From Clostridium sp. JN-9 (lineage in GTDB: Bacteria > Bacillota > Clostridia > Clostridiales > Clostridiaceae), in assembly GCF_004103695.1 (NCBI RefSeq), contig NZ_CP035280.1, positions 2,728,001-2,792,000 of the forward strand: a stretch of 64,000 nt of DNA, in the 5' to 3' direction. Below, piece after piece: positions 1 through 8,717 of this stretch. The position numbers and the translations under genes are program-made. Within the stretch, counting starts at the first letter, position 1. Each line of letters starts with the position of its first letter. Below the pieces are notes generated by a model. The model searched no databases and was not told where the DNA came from. It saw only the letters and a list, made by a program, of their open reading frames with translations.

Positions 1-66
1 TGCAGTTAATATTTTACCTGCCTCAGCCATGTTATTAATTTGTTCTTGATTTTTAATTATAATCAA
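1..66 (-). CDS. map: Methionine aminopeptidase type I, N-terminal fragment (cut by window edge)
   Basis: Only the first 22 codons lie in the window. They read M(TTG)-IIIKNQEQINNMAEAGKILTA, which matches the conserved opening of type I methionyl aminopeptidases (M-I-x-I-K-x...I..M..AG.I). The enzyme removes the initiator methionine from nascent proteins in the cytosol. The start is a TTG at 66-64, preceded by the Shine-Dalgarno AAGGGTGAT; an internal ATG at codon 13 would delete the conserved opening. The metal-binding catalytic domain lies beyond position 1, so the call rests on the N-terminus alone. Confidence 0.7.
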   Translation of the reverse strand, partial: MIIIKNQEQINNMAEAGKILTA

Positions 67-194
67 TGTATATCACCCTTTGCATTTAAAAATTATATTT
101 ACATATATACTTTACCACTTCTGAATTATCAATTAAACATATTTCTTAATAGTGAAAAATGACCCCCATATTATAAAGGAATCATCTTCTTAAT

Positions 195-551
195 TTAATC
201 TTTTTTATGTTGATTTTTAACTCTGTTTGGTTTTGCTTTTGGTTTAATAACATAATCGTCTTTTTTGTTTACTTTTCTGTTTCCTCCAAGCCCGGACAAA
301 TCCATAAACCATAAAAACAAGATAATAAAAACTCCTGATTGTATAACCTGCCAGATTGTACCCTCCATATTATATTTATAATATCCTGCAATAAGAGATG
401 GTACAAAAAATATGGCTATACCAACAGCTAAAACAACCCATTTATTTGGTTTAAATCTGTAAAGTACATATTTTCTCAAAATATTATATGCAATTAGCAA
501 AACTGTTGCATATATTACTACTCTTAAAACAAATGTTAACCAAGTAGGCAT
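195..551 (-). CDS. Small membrane protein, unknown function
   Basis: A 118-residue protein with about three hydrophobic segments (roughly residues 5-22, 38-56 and 68-84) and a very basic C-terminal tail rich in Lys, Asn and Arg. The start ATG at 551 is preceded by GAGGGGG nine or so bases upstream, a good ribosome binding site. I do not recognise a family. It lies 128 bases upstream of the methionine aminopeptidase gene on the same strand, so co-transcription is possible. It is clearly coding by base composition and RBS, but no function can be given from sequence. Confidence 0.6.
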   Translation of the reverse strand: MPTWLTFVLRVVIYATVLLIAYNILRKYVLYRFKPNKWVVLAVGIAIFFVPSLIAGYYKYNMEGTIWQVIQSGVFIILFLWFMDLSGLGGNRKVNKKDDYVIKPKAKPNRVKNQHKKD

Positions 552-711
552 AATTATTTTTCCCCCTCATAACTTAATTTATCTATAGACATTTACTTTC
601 TATATATTTATTATTATATATTTTATGTAATATATCAATACCTTATTTAATATCCATTTTTTGTTATATCAATTTAAAAATAATTGAATTATTATTATTT
701 TGATAAAAAAT

Positions 712-740
712 TTGCTATTTAATTATAAGCATGATAAAAT
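712..740 (+). promoter_or_regulatory. Promoter of the Lrp/AsnC gene
   Basis: TTGCTA (712-717) and TAAAAT (735-740) are separated by exactly 17 bases, 65 bases before the start codon. This is a sigma-A type promoter by inspection. Confidence 0.6.
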
Positions 741-748
741 ATACGTGT

Positions 749-762
749 TGAAAACGTTTAGA
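749..762 (+). promoter_or_regulatory. Possible cre (CcpA) site
   Basis: TGAAAACGTTTAGA agrees with the cre consensus TGWAARCGYTWNCW at 13 of 14 positions. It lies 8 bases after the -10 box, where CcpA would act as a repressor or roadblock. One mismatch, and no other evidence. Confidence 0.35.
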
Positions 763-805
763 AATGCTATCATGACAACTATACTTTATTTTAGGAGTGA
801 TTTTT

Positions 806-1270
806 ATGAATTTATGCATAAGTGGATTAGATGAACTTGATCTTCAGATATTGGATATTTTAATTAAGGATTCCCGTACCCCATATTTAGAGATTGCCAG
901 GAACTGCCACGTCAGCGGGGGAACTATACATGTAAGAATGAAAAAGATGCAGGATATGGGAATAATAAAGGGAACTAAACTTATTGTTGATAACTCTAAA
1001 TTAGGATATGATATTTGCTGCTTTATAGGAATTTATTTAGATAAATCATCATCATTTACAAATGTCCTTGCTCATATGAAAGCAATTAAAGAAGTAGTTG
1101 AATTACATTATACCACTGGGGATTATTCATTATTTGTGAAAATACTATGTAAAAACATGTCTGATCTTCAAAACTTACTTATGACTAAAATACAGACTAT
1201 TGATGGAATACAAAGAACAAATACATTCATTTCTTTATATCAGCCTATTGATAGAAATATTGAACTTTAA
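806..1270 (+). CDS. Lrp/AsnC-family transcriptional regulator
   Basis: A 154-residue protein with the Lrp/AsnC layout. An N-terminal winged helix-turn-helix (residues about 7-65, opening LDELDLQILDILIKDSRTPYLEIAR) is followed by an alpha-beta RAM domain (about 70-150) that normally binds amino acids and builds octamers. The ATG at 806 is chosen over an in-frame GTG at 797 because the latter overlaps the Shine-Dalgarno AGGAG (793-797), which stands 8 bases before 806. It is transcribed alone, with its own promoter and a terminator. Its target genes and effector cannot be read from the sequence; neighbours give no amino-acid pathway. Confidence 0.85.
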   Translation: MNLCISGLDELDLQILDILIKDSRTPYLEIARNCHVSGGTIHVRMKKMQDMGIIKGTKLIVDNSKLGYDICCFIGIYLDKSSSFTNVLAHMKAIKEVVELHYTTGDYSLFVKILCKNMSDLQNLLMTKIQTIDGIQRTNTFISLYQPIDRNIEL

Positions 1271-1292
1271 ATTATATTTATACATAATAAAA

Positions 1293-1319
1293 GAGGGAAG
1301 CATATGTTTCCCTTTTTTA
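1293..1319 (+). terminator. Rho-independent terminator of the Lrp/AsnC gene
   Basis: AGGGAAGC / GTTTCCCT stem with a short AT loop followed by a run of T, 23 bases after the stop codon. Confidence 0.75.
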
Positions 1320-1415
1320 TTATATATTTTTCTAAAATAATTTTACAAATTACTTATATTTTATATAAAAATGTCAATAATAATGGTATAAGCTTTGAAA
1401 GGAGATGTAATTTTA

Positions 1416-1625
1416 ATGAAAGCATTAGATATTACCGCACTTGTATTAGTTATTATAGGCGCTATAAATTGGGGTCTTATTGGTTTTTTCCAGTTTGATT
1501 TAATAGCTACATTGTTTGGAAGTATGTCTGCATTCACAAGAATTGTATATGCTATTGTTGGCATAGCAGGATTATATGCCATTTCATTCCTTGGAAAAGA
1601 TAGAGAAACAAGAGAAGTTAAATAG
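1416..1625 (+). CDS. DUF378 family membrane protein
   Basis: A 69-residue protein with two membrane helices (about residues 4-26 and 38-58) and the DUF378 signature: LVIIGAINWGLIGFFQFDLI in the first half and RIVYAIVGIAGLYAI in the second. The family is small, widespread in Firmicutes and uncharacterised. The start is the ATG at 1416, eleven or so bases after AAAGGAGAT; the longer TTG reading frame from 1395 would start upstream of the RBS. The short charged tail (KDRETREVK) is probably cytosolic. It is monocistronic, followed by a weak hairpin. Confidence 0.85.
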   Translation: MKALDITALVLVIIGAINWGLIGFFQFDLIATLFGSMSAFTRIVYAIVGIAGLYAISFLGKDRETREVK

Positions 1626-1640
1626 TAATTTAACATTACA

Positions 1641-1666
1641 AACCCCTGATATTATTATTGGGGGTT
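1641..1666 (+). terminator. Weak terminator hairpin after the DUF378 gene
   Basis: AACCCC (1641-1646) pairs with GGGGTT (1661-1666), followed by AATTTTA. The T tract is imperfect. Confidence 0.45.
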
Positions 1667-1760
1667 AATTTTATGCTGCATATATCTTAAAATAAATTTA
1701 GTGTTATAATTAAATTATATAATTTTAGTATATATTTTGATTTAAAAGGGGATGCATATT

Positions 1761-2516
1761 ATGAACAAGAATGATAATTGCAGAGACTTTTTAAAAGCCA
1801 ACGCATTTATTGACCTTGAAAGCATAGAAACAGATCAAAATAAGGAAATGCCTGAACCTCCCATTCAAAAGCAGTGTCCTGAAAATGTAAAGCTTATAGA
1901 TTTAGTTTCTCCCGATTTGTTTACCTGTGGGCAGATGGACATTCTTTCTACATTGAGAAAAAGAAAAACCAGACATGCCTATAGCGATGTTCCTCTTACT
2001 TTAGAAGAATTTTCTTTTTTACTTTGGAGTGTACAGGGAATAAAAAAGATAGTTAAAAATGGTTATGCAACTTTGAGAACAGTTCCTTCAGCAGGTGCCA
2101 GACATTGTTTTGAAACTTATATTGCAGTATTTAATGTAGAAGGACTTAAAAAGGGGATTTACAGATATCTGCCTCTGGATCATAAAATATACTTTATAGA
2201 CTGCCCTGACAATTTAGAAGAACTGCTAAGTGATGCCTGCTTAAAACAGGACTTTGTATCCAAGGGAGCAGTGACTTTTATATGGTCAGTAATTCCTTAT
2301 AGAATGGAATGGAGATATGATATTGCATCATATAAACTGATCTGCCTGGATGCAGGACATTTATGCGAAAACTTATATTTAGCATCCGAGTCAATTGGAG
2401 CAGGTACCTCTGCAATAGCAGCCTATGACCAGAAAAAGATTGATAATTTACTTCATTTAGATGGTGAAGATGAATTCTGCATATATATAGCACCTGTTGG
2501 TAAGCTTCAGAAATAA
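1761..2516 (+). CDS. SagB/ThcOx-type nitroreductase-family oxidoreductase
   Basis: A 251-residue FMN-dependent oxidoreductase of the nitroreductase superfamily. Features of the SagB-type dehydrogenase domain (from about residue 62) are the LRKRKTRHAYSDVPLTLEEFSFLLWSVQG opening with its basic FMN-phosphate contact (read here as two short blocks RKRKTRHAY and LEEFSFLLWS), the TLRTVPSAGARHCFETYIAV block, and the C-terminal LGxGTSAIAAY-like block. In thiopeptide and streptolysin clusters such enzymes oxidise azolines, but no precursor peptide or cyclodehydratase gene is nearby, so a stand-alone redox role is more likely. The ATG at 1761 is preferred to that at 1752 because the AAAGGGGAT RBS overlaps the earlier one. 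Confidence 0.75.
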   Translation: MNKNDNCRDFLKANAFIDLESIETDQNKEMPEPPIQKQCPENVKLIDLVSPDLFTCGQMDILSTLRKRKTRHAYSDVPLTLEEFSFLLWSVQGIKKIVKNGYATLRTVPSAGARHCFETYIAVFNVEGLKKGIYRYLPLDHKIYFIDCPDNLEELLSDACLKQDFVSKGAVTFIWSVIPYRMEWRYDIASYKLICLDAGHLCENLYLASESIGAGTSAIAAYDQKKIDNLLHLDGEDEFCIYIAPVGKLQK

Positions 2517-2522
2517 TAAATT

Positions 2523-2552
2523 GCAGGTGAGCCTTTATTAAAGTTCACCTGC
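2523..2552. terminator. Bidirectional terminator between convergent genes
   Basis: GCAGGTGA (2523-2530) pairs perfectly with TCACCTGC (2545-2552) between the stop codons of the nitroreductase gene and murQ, with AT-rich tracts on both sides. Confidence 0.65.
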
Positions 2553-2557
2553 ATAAT

Positions 2558-3469
2558 TTATTTATTAATGCTATCTATTGCCTTTTGTATATATCCATTA
2601 TTATCATTTAATATTTTCTCTGCTTTTTCTTTATCTAAATTAGTCTGAATCATAAATATACTTAATTTAACATCATACTCAGTTTCTTTTAAATACTTTT
2701 CTGCTGTAGTAATATCCACTCCTGTAGCAAGCATGATTATTCTTTTAGCCCTTGTAATTAATTTCTCATTAGTAGACTGAACATCCACCATTAAATTTCC
2801 ATATACTTTTCCAAGCTTAACCATAGTACCAGTAGTAAGCATATTTAAAACCATTTTTTGTGCAGTTCCTGCTTTCATTCTGGTAGAACCCATAATAACC
2901 TCAGGGCCTACTACTACAGATATTGGTACATCTGCAATTGCAGCCATTTCACTGTTTGGATTCATGGTAACACAAATAACAGCGGATCCAATGTCCTTAC
3001 CATATTTCATTGCTCCAATTACATAAGGTGTTCTGCCAGATGCAGCTATTCCGCAGATTACATCATTTTTATTGATATTTCTGCTGATTAAATCTTTCTT
3101 CCCCAGTTCAGTATTGTCTTCTGCTCCTTCTACAGCCTTAAATATTGCAGTATTACCTCCTGCTATTATGCCCTGAACCAATTGGTCATCTACCCCGAAA
3201 GTTGGAGGACATTCTGATGCATCAACAATTCCAAGCCTTCCGCTGGTGCCTGCACCAACATATATAAGCCTTCCTCCATTTTTCAGTCTGTAAGCAATTA
3301 CATCTACAGCTTTTGCAATATGGCTCTTTTCCTTTTCCACTGCAAAAGCCACTTTTTTATCCTCTTCATTTATCATAGTTATTATTTCTTCTGTAGATAC
3401 ACTGTCAATATTTAATGTATTTGGATTTCTTTCTTCCGTTACCAATGATTCTAATTTATTCAGATTCAT
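2558..3469 (-). CDS. murQ: N-acetylmuramic acid 6-phosphate etherase
   Basis: A 303-residue cytosolic lyase that cleaves the lactyl ether of MurNAc-6-phosphate to give GlcNAc-6-phosphate and D-lactate. The SIS-domain signature is complete: [20 protein letters not shown] followed by SECPPTFGV, carrying the catalytic Glu, plus [19 protein letters not shown] in the second half. The C-terminal helical part resembles a UBA-like end seen in the family. Length matches known MurQ proteins (about 300). It is the last gene of the operon licT-like/murP/mupG/murQ, 71 bases after mupG, with RBS GGGGAGG. Together these genes import and recycle cell-wall amino sugars. Confidence 0.96.
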   Translation of the reverse strand: MNLNKLESLVTEERNPNTLNIDSVSTEEIITMINEEDKKVAFAVEKEKSHIAKAVDVIAYRLKNGGRLIYVGAGTSGRLGIVDASECPPTFGVDDQLVQGIIAGGNTAIFKAVEGAEDNTELGKKDLISRNINKNDVICGIAASGRTPYVIGAMKYGKDIGSAVICVTMNPNSEMAAIADVPISVVVGPEVIMGSTRMKAGTAQKMVLNMLTTGTMVKLGKVYGNLMVDVQSTNEKLITRAKRIIMLATGVDITTAEKYLKETEYDVKLSIFMIQTNLDKEKAEKILNDNNGYIQKAIDSINK

Positions 3470-3540
3470 AATGTCCTCCCCTGTATATAATTTTTAAAGC
3501 CTATAATTATATTAACATAAACTTTCATTAACTTCAATAT

Positions 3541-4629
3541 CTAATGAAAGTTACTTTCAGATATAAATTTAAATTTTGTTTCATCTTTGATAAAATCCAA
3601 TAGGAAAACTTCATCCTTACTAATATGTCCAACCACATTTACCCTTGGATCTGCAGGCAGGTCTTTTTTACATATCTGAACTTCACCACAATACCTTAAA
3701 TATTTTTCATTATCAATAGTAACGCTTCCCTTAACCCTTTCAATATTGTTTCTTTGCTCTATTTTTCTTCCATTTAATGTTTCCCTGGACATGGTTGATC
3801 TAATAACATCTTCTGCAGGATCCGGCCTATTTTTATGGCTGCCTTTAAAAAGTATTTCTCTTTCTATTTCACTGCAGTTTAATTCTTCTATATTAAATTC
3901 TAATATATGTTCTTCTAATTTCCCCACGCTAATAAGCTCTTCATCTGAAGGTATGCTGTCTCCAAATATAACATTATCTAATCCCAGTGCAAATAAATGT
4001 TTGGCGCAAACTTCAGGCTTCATATTTCTATGGACTTCAAGTGTAGGCAGTGCTTCAAATATAGGTCCCCTTTTCCCTGATTTAGATGGAATGAAAGCTG
4101 ATAATTTTATACCATATTTTTTTAACATATTATTTTTCTTTAACAAAGTTTCTTCAGAAATACCTGTATTCATTCTTGGATAGTAATTATGGCATGCCTG
4201 AAGCATTTTGTAATTAGGATTATGTTTATCGAATTCATTTAAAAATCTTTCGGTAACTGTTGATGCATTAATTTCAATTTTTAATCCATATTTATTATTA
4301 GTAAATTCAGCTATTTCCTTTGGTGAAAATCCAAAATCCACCCTTACACCATAAATATCCATATCCTTTAAAACACTTAAATCCTTTATACTTGCTCCTA
4401 AATATTTAAATGCTCTGGGAGATATATCAGCAATAATTTTCATGTGTAAATCTTTTGATAATTCAACTACTTTCTTGAAGTCTTCAATAATCTTACTGTA
4501 ATCTGCCTCTGGAATATGAAGAGATGTAAAAACATTGTCAAATCCATATTCCTTAGCTTTCTTTATATATCTGATATTTTGTTCTATGGGGTAATTCATT
4601 CCTAAATATATTGAAATACCTTTGGACAT
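3541..4629 (-). CDS. mupG: 6-phospho-N-acetylmuramidase (MupG, DUF871)
   Basis: A 362-residue protein of the former DUF871 family. It starts with the typical GISIYLGMNYPIEQNI and has a TIM-barrel N-terminal part (to about residue 235) and a smaller beta-rich cyclophilin-like C-terminal domain. MupG hydrolyses MurNAc-6P-GlcNAc inside the cell, giving MurNAc-6P for MurQ and free GlcNAc. Placement between murP and murQ supports this strongly, since the characterised homologue sits in the same type of operon. The start ATG at 4629 follows AAGGAGCTG. Nothing is truncated or unusual. Confidence 0.92.
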   Translation of the reverse strand: MSKGISIYLGMNYPIEQNIRYIKKAKEYGFDNVFTSLHIPEADYSKIIEDFKKVVELSKDLHMKIIADISPRAFKYLGASIKDLSVLKDMDIYGVRVDFGFSPKEIAEFTNNKYGLKIEINASTVTERFLNEFDKHNPNYKMLQACHNYYPRMNTGISEETLLKKNNMLKKYGIKLSAFIPSKSGKRGPIFEALPTLEVHRNMKPEVCAKHLFALGLDNVIFGDSIPSDEELISVGKLEEHILEFNIEELNCSEIEREILFKGSHKNRPDPAEDVIRSTMSRETLNGRKIEQRNNIERVKGSVTIDNEKYLRYCGEVQICKKDLPADPRVNVVGHISKDEVFLLDFIKDETKFKFISESNFH

Positions 4630-4725
4630 AACAAAATCAGCTCCTTATAATTTTATTATTATGTAATTGTATGTAAAGTTAAAATTGAGAATCAGGATTT
4701 ACATCCCAATTCTCAATTATTCATA

Positions 4726-6081
4726 TTATACTTCCGGGTCCTCAAAACCTATGAACCAAGTTGCTATGAAGCCGCCTATATATGCTAACAGGACACCAGT
4801 TAAATAGAATAATACTGATCCTGGTTTAATTAATAATGCTAAAGGCAATCCTGAAAGTCCCATGCTTAAGCATGCAACCTTAGTAGCAGCATTAAATGCA
4901 CCTCCTACGGCTCCTCCAATGCAGGCACCAATAAATGGCTTTCCAAGTGGTAATGTTACACCATATATTAATGGTTCTCCTACGCCAAGTATACCTACTG
5001 GTAAAGCTGACCAGATTGTCTTCTTTAATCTTTTGTTTTTTGTCTTTGCTAATACTGCTATGGCTGCTCCAACTTGTCCTGCACCAGCCATGGCTAATAT
5101 TGGAAGAAGTAAATTCTGACCAGTTGTTTTAAGTAAATCTGCATGAATTGGAGTAAGTCCCTGATGAAGTCCTGTCATTACTAATGGAAGGAATGTTCCT
5201 CCTAAAATAAATCCAGTGAAAGCTCCTCCTGATTTAATTGATACTTTTACTGCTGATCCTATTGCATCAGATATCATTCCACCCAAAGGCTGCAGAACTA
5301 ACAAAGCTACAAAACTGGAAATCAAAACTGTAAGTAAAGGTGTTATAAATAAATCCAAAACATCTGGAATTACCTTTCTTATGTTTTTTTCAACCCATGA
5401 GCTGAATGCAACTACAAGCAATACTGCAATTACACCGCCACGACCTGGTACCAGCGGCATTCCTCCAAACTTAACCTTTGCAAGATCAGGATGAGAAATT
5501 ACTGCTGCCATAACTCCACCAAGCATTGGTGATCCGCCAAATTCCTTAGCAGCATTTACACCAACAAATAAACTTAAACCATAAAATACTGAATTACCAA
5601 TAATTTTTAATATACCGCCGGTTGCTCCTGCTCCAAAACCCGGATTAAACTTTAAAACAATATTTAAAATTCCTGTTACAAGACCGCAGGCAATAAATGC
5701 TGGTATTAATGGAATGAAGATATTTGAAATTTTCTTCAGAACCAATTTAAATGGAGTAGCATTCTTTGCCTTAATTTCTTCCTTTCTTACTTTTGCCTCA
5801 TCAAGCTCACCAACTTTAATGCCCGATATTTCCCCAAAAGCTGTAGCTACCTTAGCCACTCTTCCTGGTCCAAGAATAATTTGTAATTGTCCTCCTTGTT
5901 CAACCAGGCCAAGTACTCCTTCAATTTTCTTAATCTCCTCTTTACTTACTTTGCTGTCATCTACAATTCCCATTCTTAATCTGGTCATACAGTAAGCAAC
6001 AGAAGAAACGTTTTCTTTTCCGCCAACCTTATCAAGTATGTTTTCTGCAATAACTTTAGGCGACAAATTTGAAGTAGACAT
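4726..6081 (-). CDS. murP: PTS EIIBC component for MurNAc-type sugars
   Basis: A 451-residue phosphotransferase permease of the glucose superfamily. The N-terminal EIIB domain (about 1-80) has the phosphorylated cysteine in SVAYCMTRLRMGI near residue 31. A linker leads to an EIIC domain with about ten membrane helices and the substrate motif LGVGEPLIYGV. No EIIA domain is fused, as in other MurP proteins, so a EIIA-Glc protein must act in trans. It imports and phosphorylates MurNAc or MurNAc-GlcNAc. Specificity is inferred from the downstream mupG and murQ. RBS AAAGGAGG precedes ATG 6081. Expression is gated by the RAT/terminator just upstream. Confidence 0.92.
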   Translation of the reverse strand: MSTSNLSPKVIAENILDKVGGKENVSSVAYCMTRLRMGIVDDSKVSKEEIKKIEGVLGLVEQGGQLQIILGPGRVAKVATAFGEISGIKVGELDEAKVRKEEIKAKNATPFKLVLKKISNIFIPLIPAFIACGLVTGILNIVLKFNPGFGAGATGGILKIIGNSVFYGLSLFVGVNAAKEFGGSPMLGGVMAAVISHPDLAKVKFGGMPLVPGRGGVIAVLLVVAFSSWVEKNIRKVIPDVLDLFITPLLTVLISSFVALLVLQPLGGMISDAIGSAVKVSIKSGGAFTGFILGGTFLPLVMTGLHQGLTPIHADLLKTTGQNLLLPILAMAGAGQVGAAIAVLAKTKNKRLKKTIWSALPVGILGVGEPLIYGVTLPLGKPFIGACIGGAVGGAFNAATKVACLSMGLSGLPLALLIKPGSVLFYLTGVLLAYIGGFIATWFIGFEDPEV

Positions 6082-6120
6082 AAATAATTCCTCCTTTAAA
6101 AATAATATATAAAAAAATAA

Positions 6121-6182
6121 GAGCCAAAAAAAACCTTTAGTTAGTTTTCTTTAGCTCATGCCTGCTTAAGCAGTAACACGCT
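6121..6182 (-). promoter_or_regulatory. LicT/BglG-type RAT antiterminator overlapping a terminator
   Basis: On the minus strand, GCGTGTTACTGCTTAAGCAG followed by GCATGAGC (6181-6154) has the conserved GTTACTG...AGCAGGCA pattern of ribonucleic antiterminator (RAT) hairpins. Its 3' end (GAGC) is also the first arm of a 14-base-pair terminator stem (6157-6144 with 6134-6121, two G-U pairs) followed by TTATTTTTTTAT. The two structures exclude each other. The protein encoded immediately upstream is the matching antiterminator, so sugar-dependent readthrough into murP-mupG-murQ is the expected control. Confidence 0.93.
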
Positions 6183-6203
6183 TTAATATTTCTTTGTAAT
6201 TTT

Positions 6204-6232
6204 ATTTTATACTATTAATCTTTTTATGTCAA
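6204..6232 (-). promoter_or_regulatory. Promoter of murP-mupG-murQ
   Basis: Perfect -35 TTGACA (6232-6227), 17-base spacer, -10 TAAAAT (6209-6204). Transcription would start about 15-20 bases before the RAT element. It lies between the antiterminator gene and murP. Confidence 0.9.
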
Positions 6233-6252
6233 TAACTTTCAAGAATATATTA

Positions 6253-7092
6253 TTAATTATTCAATCTTATTTTCTCCAGATGAATGGCAAGGTATCCTAT
6301 TTCATCTTCTGTAAATTCAATATTATAATCCTGCTTTATTTTATCTGCTAATTTTTTTGATACATTATATGATATTTTAAATTTTCTCTTTATACTGGAT
6401 AAAAGCAGATTTTCAATGGGTATATGCTTTTCAGCTCTGTCTAATGCAAATCTTAAGTGTGTTATCAGCCTGGAATAATTTATGCTGTCAGAATTGATTT
6501 TTATCTCCAGAGTTTCCTCAATAAATTTAATCATTTCATTTATAATAGCAGCATTTAAACTTGTTTTTGAAATACTTCCATGGGTAAAAGCCGCGTGAAT
6601 ATGAAGCGCTATAAATCCTATTTCGTCCTCAGGTAAATCAATATTTAACCTGCTATTAATTATATTCAAGGCCTTTGATGCTAATTCATATTCCTCTGGA
6701 TATAATGTTCTTTCTTCTACAATAAATGGATTTGCTATATTTATGCCGCTTCTGTGCCTCTCTATAGCAAAAGAAATATGATCTAATAAAGTTATATGGA
6801 TTTTTTCGTCCAGTTTACCCTTTGATGAATTATGAATCATGGCAATAACTTCCTCTGTTACTCCAACAATATCCTTATCTATAGTCTTAGTCAGTCCCTT
6901 AAATTTATCCTTGTTTGCTTCATTAGATATATAAAATACCTTTTCGGCTTTTTTATTGTCTATAATATCATTTTCCTTTTTGCCAAACCCTATGCCCCTT
7001 CCAATTAAAATACACTCTTTTGATAATTCTCTATCTATACAAAAAACTACATTATGATTAAAAGTCTTTATAATTTTATATTGTTTCTCCAA
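6253..7092 (-). CDS. BglG/LicT-family transcription antiterminator
   Basis: A 279-residue RNA-binding antiterminator. Residues 1-60 form the CAT RNA-binding domain (IIKTFNHNVVFCIDRELSKE, then LIGRGIGFGKK). Two PTS regulation domains follow: PRD1 (about 65-170, His in LLDHISFAIERHRSG and IALHIHAAF) and PRD2 (about 171-279, His in LITHLRFALDRAEKH and YLAIHLEKI). Phosphorylation of these histidines by HPr and the cognate EIIB sets dimerisation and RNA binding. The RAT site 70 bases downstream, before murP, is the obvious target. Length and domain order are typical. A gene symbol such as licT would overstate sugar specificity, here probably MurNAc. Confidence 0.93.
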   Translation of the reverse strand: MEKQYKIIKTFNHNVVFCIDRELSKECILIGRGIGFGKKENDIIDNKKAEKVFYISNEANKDKFKGLTKTIDKDIVGVTEEVIAMIHNSSKGKLDEKIHITLLDHISFAIERHRSGINIANPFIVEERTLYPEEYELASKALNIINSRLNIDLPEDEIGFIALHIHAAFTHGSISKTSLNAAIINEMIKFIEETLEIKINSDSINYSRLITHLRFALDRAEKHIPIENLLLSSIKRKFKISYNVSKKLADKIKQDYNIEFTEDEIGYLAIHLEKIRLNN

Positions 7093-7247
7093 ATATACTG
7101 CACCTCTCCCCGATAAAATAATATGTAAAAAACATACTACTAGAATTATACCAAAGTTATAAAATTTTTAAAGTATACAAAATTCAACATTCAATGTGAA
7201 TTGATATGCCAATAGATGACTATACTATGGATAAAGAAGGTGATAAT

Positions 7248-8717
7248 ATGTTTGAAAATATCAGGCAGCAAAATATTTATAAAAATCTATTAGATGGCAA
7301 ATGGGTACAAAGCAGCAGCAATAAAAACATTAAAATCCATTCTCCCAGAAATAACTCCGTTGTTGGTATGATTCAGGCTATGACAAAGGAAGAGGTGGAT
7401 CTTTCCATAGCAAGCTCTAATGCAGCTGCAAAGGTCTGGAGGGATGTACCTATTAATGAAAGAGCTGTAATTTTAAATAAAGCAGCTTTATTATTAGAAG
7501 AAAATATGCTTGAACTATATAAGGTACTCCAATATGAAATAGGCAAAGATAAAGAATCCTCTATTTCAGAAATCACAAGATCTGCTGATTTTATAAGGTT
7601 CACTGCAGATGAAGGAAAGCATATGGAGGGTAAGACAATATTAGGAGACAGTTTTCCTGGATTTAATAAGAATAAAATTTCCCTGGTTACAAGAGTTCCT
7701 CTGGGAACTGTGCTGGCCATTTCTCCCTTTAATTATCCAATTAATCTGTCTGTTTCAAAAATTGCACCTGCTTTAATTGCCGGCAATAGTGTTATTCTTA
7801 AGCCGCCAACATCAGGCTCTATTAGCGCTCTTCATATGGCAGAAATATTTAATAAAGCAGGACTGCCAAAAGGTGTATTAAATACCGTTACAGGTAAAGG
7901 AAGCGACATAGGAGATTATCTAGTTACACATAAGGGAATTGATTTTATCAACTTTACAGGAAGCACAGAAGTTGGCAGACATATTGCCTCTATGGCAGGC
8001 ATGGTTCCCACTCTTTTAGAACTGGGAGGTAAGGATGCTGCATTGGTTTTAGATGATGCAGATCTGGATTTAGCAGCAAAAGAAATAGCTTCTGGTGCCT
8101 TTAGTTATTCAGGACAGAGATGTACAGCAATTAAACGTGTAATTGTTTTAAATAGTATTGCTCCAGCTTTAATATGCAAAATTAAGGCCATTGCAGAAAA
8201 TTTAAGGGTTGATGCCCTTAGGGAGGATTGTGAAATAGTACCATTAATAAATATGAAAGCTGCAGATTTTGTTCAGGAATTAATTGACGATGCAATTAAC
8301 AAAGGAGCTAACCTTATCTTAGGGAATAAGCGTATAGATAATTTAATTTATCCTACTATATTTGACAATGTTACCAGTGATATGAGAATTGCCTGGGAGG
8401 AGCCTTTTGGTCCAATACTTCCAATCATAAGAGTAAACAGCATGGAGGAAGCTGTAAAGGTTACTAACAGCTCAAAGTATGGTCTCCAAGCTTCTATTTT
8501 CACAAATAATATTAATAAGGCATTTTTTATTGCAGATAAACTTCAGGTTGGAACAGTTCAAATTAACGGAAAAACTGAAAGAAGCCCTGATCATTTTCCA
8601 TTCTCAGGATTCAAATCCTCTGGAATGGGCACCCAGGGTATACGATATAGCATTGAAGCTATGAGCAAAATCAAAAGTATAGTACTGAACCTGGAGGATT
8701 TTAATGAAATTAAATAA
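7248..8717 (+). CDS. gapN: NADP-dependent non-phosphorylating glyceraldehyde-3-phosphate dehydrogenase
   Basis: A 489-residue aldehyde dehydrogenase of the GapN type, oxidising glyceraldehyde-3-phosphate directly to 3-phosphoglycerate with NADP+. It gives NADPH and no ATP. Visible motifs are the Rossmann GSTEVGRHIAS, the catalytic Glu in LLELGGKDAALVLDDADLD, the catalytic Cys in GQRCTAIKRV (about residue 292), and NGKTERSPDHFPFSGFKSSG near the end. The latter motif and the overall length (family about 475-490) fit GapN better than generic aldehyde dehydrogenases. The ATG at 7248 follows AAGAAGGTGAT; an upstream in-frame ATG at 7206 has no RBS. The 3' end overlaps the next gene by 14 bases. 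Confidence 0.9.
   Translation: MFENIRQQNIYKNLLDGKWVQSSSNKNIKIHSPRNNSVVGMIQAMTKEEVDLSIASSNAAAKVWRDVPINERAVILNKAALLLEENMLELYKVLQYEIGKDKESSISEITRSADFIRFTADEGKHMEGKTILGDSFPGFNKNKISLVTRVPLGTVLAISPFNYPINLSVSKIAPALIAGNSVILKPPTSGSISALHMAEIFNKAGLPKGVLNTVTGKGSDIGDYLVTHKGIDFINFTGSTEVGRHIASMAGMVPTLLELGGKDAALVLDDADLDLAAKEIASGAFSYSGQRCTAIKRVIVLNSIAPALICKIKAIAENLRVDALREDCEIVPLINMKAADFVQELIDDAINKGANLILGNKRIDNLIYPTIFDNVTSDMRIAWEEPFGPILPIIRVNSMEEAVKVTNSSKYGLQASIFTNNINKAFFIADKLQVGTVQINGKTERSPDHFPFSGFKSSGMGTQGIRYSIEAMSKIKSIVLNLEDFNEIK

Noticed and set aside
1752-2516. Thiopeptide or bacteriocin cluster around the SagB-type gene
   Set aside because: No precursor peptide, cyclodehydratase, protease or exporter gene in the neighbourhood.
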